This document shows positions 40,340 through 48,983 of a DNA stretch of 64,000 bases, one piece after another. Made by a program: the position numbers and the translations under genes. This DNA is from Pseudomonas hefeiensis (GTDB lineage Bacteria > Pseudomonadota > Gammaproteobacteria > Pseudomonadales > Pseudomonadaceae). Within the stretch, counting starts at the first letter, position 1. Each line of letters begins with the position of its first letter. The notes under the pieces were generated by a model. That model was not told the origin of the DNA. It made no database searches and worked only from the letters and a program-made list of their open reading frames with translations. The DNA is taken from contig NZ_CP117449.1 of the NCBI RefSeq assembly GCF_030687835.1, positions 744,001-808,000 of the forward strand. The letters run 5' to 3'.

Positions 40340-40366
40340 CAAGGGGCCGCGCTTACCCCAGGTATG

Positions 40367-40397
40367 AAAAAAGGTCTTGCTCGGCAAGACCTTTTTT
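40367..40397 (+). terminator. Terminator of DUF6124 copy 1
   Basis: A 10-bp stem AAGGTCTTGC / GCAAGACCTT with a three-base loop has As before and six Ts after it. The same terminator follows copy 2. Confidence 0.9.
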
Positions 40398-40570
40398 GTA
40401 GGTGAGAGATTGGAATAAAGGTCCGTCAGGTTTAGGAGCATCCAGGAATTCGTCGCTCAGTTTGTGCAACAAGGTGCTGCACTAATCACGAATCAAAAAA
40501 CACGTAACGTTGTGTCCCTAGGGCTACAGCAATCATAAAAATATAGATGTTTGATGCTCGAGGGCTACAA

Positions 40571-40837
40571 ATGACCACCCTGTTTGATGTGGCCGAAATG
40601 CTGAAACAGGCTCGAGGTGAGGCCCATTTGAGCCAGGAAGCCTTGGCCAGTCGCGCTGGCGTCTCACGTTCAACGGTGGCGCGTATGGAAACAATGGCTA
40701 AAGGGGATATGAGCGTCTCGGCCCTTGTCCGGTTATTGGAAGCGGCCGGATACGATTTGAAACTGGCGAAGGCAGGTCATGAACGCACGGTTGAGGACAT
40801 CCTGGCCGAGCAGCGTTCCGGGGCAAGCGAGTCCTAG
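40571..40837 (+). CDS. XRE-family helix-turn-helix regulator
   Basis: This 88-residue protein has a Cro/CI-type helix-turn-helix (HLSQEALASRAGVSRSTVAR, about residues 18-37) and a HipB-like tail (LVRLLEAAGYDLKLAKAG). I chose ATG 40571 because GAGGG precedes it; ATG 40547 in the same frame lacks a site. HipB-type antitoxins look like this, but no hipA-like toxin follows, so it is an orphan. It lies between the two DUF6124 units and may regulate them. Confidence 0.8.
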   Translation: MTTLFDVAEMLKQARGEAHLSQEALASRAGVSRSTVARMETMAKGDMSVSALVRLLEAAGYDLKLAKAGHERTVEDILAEQRSGASES

Positions 40838-40863
40838 TCACAGACGTAAAGCCGATAGAGAAG

Positions 40864-40888
40864 TTGTGCAAGTACCTCTTGCACAATT
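40864..40888. repeat. 25-bp palindromic repeat, left copy
   Basis: A 9-bp stem (TTGTGCAAG / CTTGCACAA) with a five-base centre. The exact reverse complement of all 25 bases occurs at 41860-41884, so the second DUF6124 unit is bracketed by an inverted pair about 1 kb apart. It could act as a hairpin, a protein site or the end of a mobile cassette. Confidence 0.75.
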
Positions 40889-40967
40889 TCACCCTCTCCG
40901 CATCGTCGTTCCTTGCTCGCGACGCGCCATGCTGGCCAACATAAATGACGCTGACGCACCGCATTCA

Positions 40968-41110
40968 CGAGTAAACCCGCTCCGCCATTCCTATGTTTGA
41001 AATGCCTGACGCAAGCTCCTCTGTGGGAGCGAGCTTGCTCGCGATAGCGGTGCATCAACAACATTTCGGCCAGCTGTTTATCGTGTCTCCACGAGACTAG
41101 CCACGACCGA
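40968..41110. repeat. Duplicated upstream segment with REP
   Basis: Matches 39522 onward, the start of the first DUF6124 unit. It contains a REP unit at 41022-41050. No coding sequence is supported. Confidence 0.65.
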
Positions 41111-41411
41111 CATCACCTTGCGCCATTGCCTACAACTACGCCAGAATCCGCCGGCTTGTGCGCCCTTGGCCGCGTCGGTAGTTTTGATCCTGTCACTGCC
41201 CATCAGTGATCGGGTTTAGCAGCCCGTCGAGTTGAGTCGCATCAAGCTTCATCAGTCAGGTATTACCATCCCTGCATTTGATGGTGGCTGTGCGTGGGGC
41301 GCCCCCGGGCGCGCCGATTTCTTAACTCGTCGGTCTGCTAACCCGCGCACAGCTGCCACCCACTCGTTTAGCAGCGAGAGGGTTGTGGCCTCACCAAAGA
41401 GAGTTAAGGCT
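41111..41411 (+). promoter_or_regulatory. Structured leader RNA of the second DUF6124 gene
   Basis: Same architecture as the first leader. Hairpin B loop TTTAGCAG (41215-41222); GAGTTGAG (41229-41236); central stem from GGTGGC at about 41283 to GCCACC at about 41360; hairpin D with changed pairs (GCGCC/GGCGC, was AGACC/GGTCT); hairpin E (CCGA/TCGG, was CCGG/CCGG) with loop CTTAACTC (41321-41328); CTGCTAA (41335-41341); hairpin C (CTCG/CGAG, was TTCG/CGAA) with loop TTTAGCAG (41367-41374); GAGTTAAG (41401-41408) overlapping the ribosome binding site. Each change keeps its pairing, including both long-range ones (one G-U in the upstream alternative). Confidence 0.7.
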
Positions 41412-41771
41412 ATGGTCAAAATTACACCGAATCCTCCGACCACAGATGAGCATGTGTCTCGCGCTCAGTCTGCTCGTAACAACAAGCTTGATGATGCTGC
41501 CAACCGGGCGCTGGATTACTACCTGAAGCCTACGCCGAAGGACGAAACGTCCGACAAACCCAACACCATCCTCCGTATCGCACCGGATGTTGATTCGGAA
41601 TGTCTGCTGGCCAATCTCAGTGAAAACCTGGCTTCGGTGAATGCCATGATCAGTGACTTGGCGTTTGGACTTGAGGGATCACGACGGCATTTCGCGTTGG
41701 GGATTTTGCAGGTGATTGAGGTGAGTGAGCTGTTGGCTAATCGGGCTTTGGATATTGTTGAGGTGAGGTAA
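41412..41771 (+). CDS. DUF6124 family protein, copy 2
   Basis: This 119-residue protein differs from copy 1 at only 10 positions, mostly in the first 25 residues and including D86G; the C-terminal 33 residues are identical. Function unknown. The proteins have changed little while the leaders have changed at paired positions, so both leader and protein seem to be maintained. It has its own leader and terminator. Confidence 0.85.
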   Translation: MVKITPNPPTTDEHVSRAQSARNNKLDDAANRALDYYLKPTPKDETSDKPNTILRIAPDVDSECLLANLSENLASVNAMISDLAFGLEGSRRHFALGILQVIEVSELLANRALDIVEVR

Positions 41772-41798
41772 CAAGGGGCCGCGCTTACCCCGGGTATG

Positions 41799-41828
41799 AA
41801 AAAAGGTCTTGCTCGTCAAGACCTTTTT
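41799..41828 (+). terminator. Terminator of DUF6124 copy 2
   Basis: A 9-bp stem AAGGTCTTG / CAAGACCTT with loop CTCGT, As before and Ts after, homologous to the terminator of copy 1. Confidence 0.88.
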
Positions 41829-41859
41829 GTCTTCGAGAGTCCCCGAAACGATGAGCTCT

Positions 41860-41884
41860 AATTGTGCAAGAGGTACTTGCACAA
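41860..41884. repeat. 25-bp palindromic repeat, right copy
   Basis: Exact reverse complement of 40864-40888 (stem TTGTGCAAG / CTTGCACAA, centre inverted). A second small palindrome, TCCAACA / TGTTGGA, follows at 41922-41938, just beyond the darG stop codon. Confidence 0.75.
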
Positions 41885-41963
41885 TTACGGAACGTCATCG
41901 AGGCGATGAACGCTGAGATTGTCCAACAACCTGTTGGATAATTGTCCAAGTCACACGTTACCC

Positions 41964-43052
41964 CTAACAGGTCGCAACCTCCGGCCTGAAACTACTGGAA
42001 GTCAGCCGCTTCAGCGCGATATCAAGCGCCTGATCATCGAACAGCTTGCTTTTACGAGCCGCAGCACCTGCTCCGCCATCCCAATGCTTCAACGCCTCGC
42101 GCACGGCAGGAACAGTCGGGGAAATCCCATCCTGGCTCAGCAACCAATCAACCGTTGCCAACAATTCCATGCCGAAAGGCGACTCAAAGCCATCGATCAA
42201 CTCGGCGGTACGCTCCAAGGCCTGGGTGTATTCCTTGGCCTCTGTTTGAAGATAGGTCTGCAAGAATGCTTTGCGCCCTTCGTCAAACCAGATCACGTCG
42301 CTAATACCCGCATCACTGATGCGTTTGTCACAATGCAGATAGCTGCCATCCAGGTTATTGAGCAAATGTTCCAACCGGTTGGCATACGGCCCGTACTTAT
42401 GAGCAACAAACTGAAGATTCAGAGGGTTTTCGGTGTTTGGCAGCTTTTCGATGGCGCGCTCAAGAAACCAGGCCAGTTTCTGAATCTCAAGCAGGCTGCA
42501 TTCCATACCCAAAACCCAGTAGCGACGAACCAGTTCGGCAATCAATGCACGAGCCGGCGTGAGCTTTTCCACACCGTTACGCTTGGCGACGTTCAAATAT
42601 TGGTTAGAAGGCTCAAACACCAGCACGTCGACATCCAGATCGCTCAAGACTTCAACAATCTGCTCGCGAACCTCGGGCCATTTCAAACCACCGTTGCCAG
42701 CCCCTAGCGGTGGAACCGCTACGGACTTCACATGGTTTTCAATCAGGAAACGACGCAGGTCTTGCAACCCCTCGGTTATCCACGCCATCTGCGACGGTGA
42801 CCGCCAGTGCCGTTTGGTCGGGAAGTTCACGATCCATCGCGGCCCTTCCAGCTCATTGACCGCCGTCACGTGAACCTTGCCTGTCTCCACTTCGTTAGCC
42901 TTGCAGGCAGCCAAGTACAGGCGGTAATTCTCGGCGAAGCGCTCCTTGAACATCAGCGCGATACCTTTACCCATCACGCCCACGGTATTCACCGTGTTGA
43001 CTAGGGCTTCGGTTTTGGCTTCCAGAAGGTTGCCTTGGGTAAAACGGATCAT
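41964..43052 (-). CDS. darG: DNA ADP-ribosyl glycohydrolase antitoxin
   Basis: DarG removes ADP-ribose from thymidine in DNA and so neutralises DarT. The N-terminal ~150 residues are a macrodomain: [53 protein letters not shown]. The C-terminal half ([34 protein letters not shown]) resembles the DUF4065/SocA-like domain of DarG proteins that binds the toxin. I chose ATG 43052, which overlaps the darT stop by four bases; 362 residues. Confidence 0.92.
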   Translation of the reverse strand: MIRFTQGNLLEAKTEALVNTVNTVGVMGKGIALMFKERFAENYRLYLAACKANEVETGKVHVTAVNELEGPRWIVNFPTKRHWRSPSQMAWITEGLQDLRRFLIENHVKSVAVPPLGAGNGGLKWPEVREQIVEVLSDLDVDVLVFEPSNQYLNVAKRNGVEKLTPARALIAELVRRYWVLGMECSLLEIQKLAWFLERAIEKLPNTENPLNLQFVAHKYGPYANRLEHLLNNLDGSYLHCDKRISDAGISDVIWFDEGRKAFLQTYLQTEAKEYTQALERTAELIDGFESPFGMELLATVDWLLSQDGISPTVPAVREALKHWDGGAGAAARKSKLFDDQALDIALKRLTSSSFRPEVATC

Positions 43053-43693
43053 TGGAAATACCATCCCGGACGCGCATGGACAGGCAGCGCCAGGCCTCTG
43101 GCGGCCACGTCCTGCTCTATGCGTTCTTTCATTGCATCGGTGTAGCACATGATGCCAAGGAGTCCTGTAATGGGTAGATGATTGTGGATCAGCGCTTCGG
43201 CCTGATACCGCTCCATCTTCTGAGGGTCGTCAGGATCGCGCTTGAAGTCGCGTCGTTGAATGATAGACCAATCGATCTGGCCGAGATTTGCCAAGTCGCT
43301 GTAGTAGTCTGTCCAATCGGGGTAGGCATGGGCAGTCGTGTAGACAAACGGAAGGCCCATCTGCTCAATGCGGTACAGGCTAGAGACCAGAATCACGATC
43401 TCATCATTGCTGCGCTGCTGAACACTCCGCCCCGAGTGGATGTTTTTCATCATCACAGAGAAGGGCGTGAAATAGAAGGGCACGTAGTCGGCCAGCACCC
43501 CTCCCGGAGCTATGGGGACGTGGCGGGTTCGGCGCTTGTCGATCAAGTCAGGGTTGCCGATGTTTACGTACTGCGGTGACTGAACGTTCGAATTTGCACA
43601 GTGCAGACCGTTGTCCAGAATCCAAGGCAGGTTGTCCCGATGGACGATACGCCAAATCAGAGCCTTCTCTGGATTCAGTCTGCTGTAGATCAT
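43049..43693 (-). CDS. darT: DNA ADP-ribosyltransferase toxin
   Basis: DarT modifies thymidine bases of single-stranded DNA with ADP-ribose from NAD and acts in anti-phage abortive infection. The 214-residue protein shows the DUF4433 hallmarks: [57 protein letters not shown], and the acidic catalytic region [10 protein letters not shown] with E166 as probable catalytic glutamate. It overlaps darG downstream and the second DarT-like gene upstream by four bases each, giving a coupled three-gene operon. Confidence 0.92.
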   Translation of the reverse strand: MIYSRLNPEKALIWRIVHRDNLPWILDNGLHCANSNVQSPQYVNIGNPDLIDKRRTRHVPIAPGGVLADYVPFYFTPFSVMMKNIHSGRSVQQRSNDEIVILVSSLYRIEQMGLPFVYTTAHAYPDWTDYYSDLANLGQIDWSIIQRRDFKRDPDDPQKMERYQAEALIHNHLPITGLLGIMCYTDAMKERIEQDVAARGLALPVHARPGWYFQ

Positions 43694-44271
43694 TTGCGAA
43701 ACATTCCGGGATTCACGGTGAGGCGTACATTAACACCGGCCTCCCGCATTTTTTCTGTGCAAAGCGCCTCGACATCAGAATTCGGAACAAAAAGTGTAGA
43801 AAAGTCATTCGGAGCGATGATGCCGGGAGAGAGGCATTCAGCCATGCAAATGCTCTTGCAGTCGTGGTCCTGGTAGTCTCGGGTGCTCATGACCTCCCAG
43901 TTGATGGCTTCGAAGCCCTGGTCGTACTCAAGTAGCTGAATCTCATCGTTTGCCAGCGGATGGCGAGGAATGACTTTCCAACCATTTTTTTGGGCATGTG
44001 ATCGGTAAACCGAGATCAGTACAAATGTTGTTTTCGGTCTGTTGAACTGCACACTCCCGTCAAATGGATTTGCAGCAAACCAGTGAAAGGGCACATAGCG
44101 ATCAAGCTCAAGGGCTTGGCGTTTTTTCAGAATTTCGCTGTCGGCTACGTCAATAAAGGTGGTGAGAGCAGCCCGAGGTTTCAGGCCTTCCCTAAATATG
44201 CCGTCGAGGTTCTCAGTCGAGGTGAGGTGGTACAGAAGCTTTTGATCCTTGATATTTCTGACTTCTGACAT
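43690..44271 (-). CDS. DarT-like (DUF4433-type) protein
   Basis: This 193-residue protein is related to DarT but clearly divergent: KLLYHLTSTENLDGIFREGL aligns with the DarT N-terminal NAD-binding segment (H15), DRYVPFHWFAANPFDGSVQ with [13 protein letters not shown], and CMAECLSPG (E145) with the catalytic glutamate. AAGGAG precedes ATG 44271, so it is the first gene of the operon. It could be a second toxin with another base or substrate, or a partner of DarT. The retained His and Glu argue that it is active. Confidence 0.75.
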   Translation of the reverse strand: MSEVRNIKDQKLLYHLTSTENLDGIFREGLKPRAALTTFIDVADSEILKKRQALELDRYVPFHWFAANPFDGSVQFNRPKTTFVLISVYRSHAQKNGWKVIPRHPLANDEIQLLEYDQGFEAINWEVMSTRDYQDHDCKSICMAECLSPGIIAPNDFSTLFVPNSDVEALCTEKMREAGVNVRLTVNPGMFRK

Positions 44272-44497
44272 GGCTGGTCTCCTTGACCTATGTATCTAAT
44301 CTGAGCAGGCTTTAGCCCCTCATTATTGTTCGATCTAGCAAATGGCAAGTTCCCCTGTAGAAATTAGTAAAGCATTTTATGTGATTCTGTTGTGCCATTA
44401 TTCGGGAGGGACGGCTCACTCCCTTGTCTTTGACTAGTCACCAAGGTGGCCATCACCCTTCATCGCTCGGTTACGTAAATTCCAAAGGACTCAAAAC

Positions 44498-45613
44498 TTG
44501 CCTATCAAAACGGATGTCTGGACCGTCGGTCTTGTACCGAACAAGCTTCGCCAAAGCCGATTGGCCAGCGAGCAGCTACTTGAAGAAATGATCATCAGCT
44601 CTCCCAGCATTCTTTCTGAGGAGTGGATGCTGATAGGCAGGCAAGAGTCCACCGGAATGGGCGGCCGCATTGACCTACTGGCCATTGCACCTGATGGAAA
44701 CCTGGTTCTCATTGAGCTCAAAAGAGATCGCACCCCCCGTGAAGTCGTTGCTCAGGCCCTCGACTATGCCGTTTGGGTAGAAAGTCTGCGTGAGAACGAA
44801 ATCGCGGCGATTTATCAACGGTTCCGACCTGGGAGCAGCTTGTATGCAGATTTTTTCGCGCGCTTTGGTCGTGTGCTCGACGATGATGATCTGAATAAGA
44901 GTCATCAACTCATCATCGTCGCCACAGAACTAGACGCCAGTAGCGAACGAATCGTTGAATACCTCAGCAAGCGAGATATTCCGATCAACGTACTTTGCTT
45001 CCAGGTTTTCCAGGTGGGTGATCAGCAGTTGCTGAGTCGGTCCTGGTTACTCGATCCTGTTCAGACTCAGGTAAACGCCGTATCGACGAGTGAAGGACAC
45101 GGCGAGCCTTGGAATGGAGAGTTTTACTGTTCGTTCGGCGACTCTGTCTCGCGCTCATGGGCTGATGCCGTGGAGTTCGGTTTCATTTCTGGTGGTGGCG
45201 GTGCGTGGTACAGCAAGACCTTGCAACTCCTCTCTCCGGGAGATCGGATCTGGGTAAATATTCCCCAGCAAGGTTACGTCGGTGTTGGTCGTGTTTTGGG
45301 AACATCTACGCCTGCAAACGAGTTTACAGTCATGCAGGGTGGCGAGGAGCGGCCGGTATTAGAGGTTGCGAAACGCGCTACCTATCATGCTGAGTTTGCC
45401 GACGATCCGGAGCGCTGCGATTACTTTGTTCCGGTTCAGTGGCTGCAAAGTGTGCCCTTAAGTCAGGCTGTGCGGGAGGTCGGCATGTTTGGTAATCAGA
45501 ACACGATTTGTCGTCCCACTACTCCTAAATGGCGATGGACGATTGAGCGACTGAAGCAACGATTTCCGCATTACGACGAAGTGGCTGTTGCCGAGGATGT
45601 GAGCAAGCGGTAG
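44498..45613 (+). CDS. NucS/DUF91-type nuclease with C-terminal extra domain
   Basis: This is a 371-residue protein. Residues about 20-150 have a PD-(D/E)XK nuclease core like DUF91/NucS: GGRIDLLAIAPDGNLVLIELK, with D59, E73 and K75. The C-terminal half (WNGEFYCSFGDSVSRSWADA, GDRIWVNIPQQGYVGVGRVL) looks like a PUA/EVE-like ligand or base-recognition fold. It starts with TTG 44498, preceded by AAGGA; no ATG fits. Placed between the DarTG cluster and a type I restriction system, it is probably a stand-alone defence nuclease, though repair is possible. Confidence 0.75.
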   Translation: MPIKTDVWTVGLVPNKLRQSRLASEQLLEEMIISSPSILSEEWMLIGRQESTGMGGRIDLLAIAPDGNLVLIELKRDRTPREVVAQALDYAVWVESLRENEIAAIYQRFRPGSSLYADFFARFGRVLDDDDLNKSHQLIIVATELDASSERIVEYLSKRDIPINVLCFQVFQVGDQQLLSRSWLLDPVQTQVNAVSTSEGHGEPWNGEFYCSFGDSVSRSWADAVEFGFISGGGGAWYSKTLQLLSPGDRIWVNIPQQGYVGVGRVLGTSTPANEFTVMQGGEERPVLEVAKRATYHAEFADDPERCDYFVPVQWLQSVPLSQAVREVGMFGNQNTICRPTTPKWRWTIERLKQRFPHYDEVAVAEDVSKR

Positions 45614-45782
45614 CGGCGTCTATATTCGCACGGTGGGGGAAGGGAATCGCGCTGAAAATGGGCCGCCTCGCTGTCAAAGCGTAAGCCATTGTGTAGCCCC
45701 GGGTGAGTGGTGCAGCAGAGCTTTCCTGCACCGCAAATTCCCCCGTCGTTTTAGTAATTGAGTTTTCCCGATAAATAACCCA

Positions 45783-48700
45783 TCAGGCACCGTGCCGTGG
45801 ATCCTCATCGAAGCCCGCCGTCGTCTTCAGCATCTTTAAAATCACCAGCGCAAACGCCCGACTTTTGGTTTCGTTGTCCAAAACCTCCAGCGACAGTTTT
45901 TCGTGATCGGTCATGGCGTCCAGTACGGTGTTCAGCACTCGCTTCGGGAATAGGCCGTGCATCACTTGTTCGATCGAGTGGTTGTTTACCTGTGCCATCA
46001 CATCTTCCTGACGACTGATGCGTTGAGCAATGCCGGCAAGGAATTGCAACTGGTCGTCGTCACTCACTTCGGCGCCAAATATTTCGTTGAGGGCCTCAAT
46101 GATCTCAGATAAACGCTTTTTCTCCGGGTCGTGAGGTTTACCGCTGCCCACGTCGCTGCCAGGTTTTAGCTGATACTTACCTTGTTCCTCGCTCAGGTGC
46201 AGTTGATGCTCGGCACGCTTACTCAGTCGGTAATGGGTCAGTCGCAGCTCGCCCACGTCCACGTCGTCTTGTTGCAGACGATCCAGGCGCAGCAGTGGGT
46301 GCAAATGCTTGGCATACACACAAAGCTGCTCCAGTTCGCGGTCCTCGTAAGCCACAATCTGCGAGAGGAATTCGTACAGACGTACGAAGCTCTGTAAGTT
46401 TTTTCGGAACAGGTCGAGTTGATCTATTTGTTCGCCGGCCTCTTTCAGCGTGAACTCAGCTTTTTTAAGTCCGTTATCATCACCGTTGGCTTCGGCCGTA
46501 CGTTTGAAATCTAGCGCTTGCTGGCGGGACTCCAACGAGAGGGCGTAGCGCTTGGCAAAGCGCTTCTTGGCCGGCGTGCAGTAATAGCTGAGCTTACTGG
46601 CCGCAGCCTTAGGGTCGAAGAAAGCCATGGCGAACGCCTCGACCTCCTGCCAGTAGTAAATTCCCTCGGCATCCAGCTTCTTCTGAAGGTCATAGATGAT
46701 TTGTGGGTCGGTTACATCACTCAGCTCGGCCTTGGTGTAGTACGGCAAGAAGGCGTCGAGAATATCCTGCGGTTCGTTGAAGAAGTCGAGGATGAAGGTT
46801 TCCTTGCTGTCACCGAAAGTCCGGTTCAGCCGTGACAGAGTTTGTACGCAGTCCACGCCTTGCAGCTTCTTGTCCACGTACATGGCACATAGCTTGGGCT
46901 GATCGAATCCAGTCTGATATTTGTTGGCCGCGATCATCACGTTGAAGTCTGGGGTATCGAACGCCAGGGCCAGGTCGCGGCCATTTAGGCCAGGGTTGAG
47001 CAGGCTGCTGTTTTCCGTCACCTCTTCAGGGATCGCCTCATCTGGTAGTACGCTGCCAGAGAATGCCACCAGCGGGTGCACATCGTTGTAGCCCATCTGC
47101 TTTACATAAGCTCTCACCGCTAACTGATAACGCACCGCTTCCTGGCGGCTGCTGGTCACCACCATCGCCTTGGCTTGGCCATTGAGCAGATTGCGGATAT
47201 TGGCGCGGAAGTGCTCGACGATCACCTCAACCTTTTGACTAATGTTGTACGGATGCAAGCGCACCCAGCGCGCTAGCTTGATACGTGCCTTCTTGCTTTC
47301 CACCTCATCGTCTTCGCCATCCGGGTGGGCGATCTTCCAGGCGGTGTTATAGGTGGTGTAGTTGCGCAGCACATCGAGGATGAAACCTTCCTCGATAGCT
47401 TGGCGCATGGAGTAAAGGTGGAAAGGCTCCGGCTTATTACTGGAACTGGCCGGCAGCGTAGGATCAGCCGGACGACCGAACAGCTCCAGGGTCTTGGGTT
47501 TGGGCGTCGCAGTGAAAGCGTAGTAGCTGATGCGCTCGTTCGGTTGGCGCGCTTGTACAGCAGCGTCCAATAATTCTTCGGTGCTAATTTCCTCGGCGTC
47601 TTGCGCATCGCTACCGAGAATCTGCTTCAGCTTGCTAGCTGAGGAGCCGGTCTGCGAAGAGTGCGCTTCGTCGGCGATTACCGCGTAGCGCCCGCTAGCC
47701 AGCTTGGGATACTTGTCTAACGCATCGAACAGTGCGGGAAAAGTCTGGATGGTGACGATGATGATGCGCGACTGTTCAGCCAGCGCCTCCGCCAATTGTT
47801 CGGACTTGCTTTGGTTGCCGACGTCGCGACTAATTGGTTTGACAACGCCCTGGGCATGCTCGAATTGGTAGATGGTGTTCTGCAACTGGCTATCGAGCAC
47901 TGTTCGGTCAGTGACTACGATCACCGAGTTAAACAGGCGCTGACCGGCATCGTCGTACAGCGAAGCCAGTTGATGCGCCGTCCAGGCGATGGAGTTGGAC
48001 TTGCCTGAGCCGGCGCTGTGTTGGATCAGGTAGCGCTTGCCCGGGCCTTCGGCGCGGGTCGTATCAATCAGTGTGTTGACCACCTCCCATTGGTGGTAAC
48101 GCGGGAAGATCATCGTTTCCTTGGTCACCGGCGTGCCGTCGAAGCCTTCGCTGGTCTTCTTGTCCAAGTGCAGGAAGCGGCCCAGCACCTTGAGCCAGGC
48201 ATCCGGCTGCAACAGGCGTTGCCACAGATAGTTGGTGGCATATTGGCTGTCGTCGGCAGGCATTGGGTTGCCTGCGCCGCCTTCCTCACTGCCGAGGTTA
48301 AACGGTAGGAAGAAGGTGTCCTTACTGGCAAGTTTGGTGGTCATAGCCACTTCATTCTGGCCCACGGCGAAGTGCACCAGTGCGCCACGTTTGAAGGTCA
48401 GCAATGGTTCGGGTTTGCGCGTCAGCGGGTCTTTTACCGGGCGGTCGTAGCGATACTGACGTTTGGCGTTTTCCACCGACTGCTTGAATTCGCTTTTTAG
48501 CTCCAGCGTGGCGGTGGGGATGCCGTTGACGAATAGCACCAGGTCCAGCCGCGGGTCGTAGCTTTGCCCGCCGCTGCCGGTTTCACGCGCATGAGGGGAA
48601 TAAGATACCTCTGGCACCACGCGCAGGCGGTTGCACTTATAGCGCTTGAGGGTGTCTGGGTTCATGTCGTGGTCAGGCTGGAAGCTGCAAAGCTCCACCT

Positions 48701-48983
48701 TCACTGCTGGCAGCTTAAAGCCATGGCGTAGCACATCCAGGGTGCCGCTTTGCTCGAGCTCGCGCACCAGCTTTTGTACCAGCACATCATCCGGGTTGTT
48801 CGGGTTGGCCTTGGCGAATTTGTCCCAACGCTCCGGCCAAGCGTCTTTGAAGTAGCCCAGCACATCTTCGGTGTACAACGCCGTGCAGCGGTCGTAGCCG
48901 CTGGCCGTGCCGACTAACCAGCCTAGGGCGGCCAGGGCCTCGATGATGTCCTGTTGAAACTGCGCTTCCTTGCTGTCCGCCAT
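45783..48983 (-). CDS. hsdR: Type I restriction enzyme R subunit
   Basis: HsdR is the ATP-driven translocase and nuclease of the type I complex. The 1,066-residue protein has the PD-(D/E)XK nuclease near the N-terminus (DPRLDLVLFVNGIPTATLEL then K), Walker A QHSAGSGKSNSIAW, the DEAH box VIADEAHSS, and a helicase C-domain with YQTGFDQPKLCAMYVDKKL. It appears intact. Its start codon overlaps the hsdS stop (TAATG). Confidence 0.95.
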   Translation of the reverse strand: MADSKEAQFQQDIIEALAALGWLVGTASGYDRCTALYTEDVLGYFKDAWPERWDKFAKANPNNPDDVLVQKLVRELEQSGTLDVLRHGFKLPAVKVELCSFQPDHDMNPDTLKRYKCNRLRVVPEVSYSPHARETGSGGQSYDPRLDLVLFVNGIPTATLELKSEFKQSVENAKRQYRYDRPVKDPLTRKPEPLLTFKRGALVHFAVGQNEVAMTTKLASKDTFFLPFNLGSEEGGAGNPMPADDSQYATNYLWQRLLQPDAWLKVLGRFLHLDKKTSEGFDGTPVTKETMIFPRYHQWEVVNTLIDTTRAEGPGKRYLIQHSAGSGKSNSIAWTAHQLASLYDDAGQRLFNSVIVVTDRTVLDSQLQNTIYQFEHAQGVVKPISRDVGNQSKSEQLAEALAEQSRIIIVTIQTFPALFDALDKYPKLASGRYAVIADEAHSSQTGSSASKLKQILGSDAQDAEEISTEELLDAAVQARQPNERISYYAFTATPKPKTLELFGRPADPTLPASSSNKPEPFHLYSMRQAIEEGFILDVLRNYTTYNTAWKIAHPDGEDDEVESKKARIKLARWVRLHPYNISQKVEVIVEHFRANIRNLLNGQAKAMVVTSSRQEAVRYQLAVRAYVKQMGYNDVHPLVAFSGSVLPDEAIPEEVTENSSLLNPGLNGRDLALAFDTPDFNVMIAANKYQTGFDQPKLCAMYVDKKLQGVDCVQTLSRLNRTFGDSKETFILDFFNEPQDILDAFLPYYTKAELSDVTDPQIIYDLQKKLDAEGIYYWQEVEAFAMAFFDPKAAASKLSYYCTPAKKRFAKRYALSLESRQQALDFKRTAEANGDDNGLKKAEFTLKEAGEQIDQLDLFRKNLQSFVRLYEFLSQIVAYEDRELEQLCVYAKHLHPLLRLDRLQQDDVDVGELRLTHYRLSKRAEHQLHLSEEQGKYQLKPGSDVGSGKPHDPEKKRLSEIIEALNEIFGAEVSDDDQLQFLAGIAQRISRQEDVMAQVNNHSIEQVMHGLFPKRVLNTVLDAMTDHEKLSLEVLDNETKSRAFALVILKMLKTTAGFDEDPRHGA

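Noticed and set aside
43053..43148. N-terminal extension of darG into darT
   Set aside because: ATG 43052 overlaps the darT stop as ATGA and starts exactly at the macrodomain.
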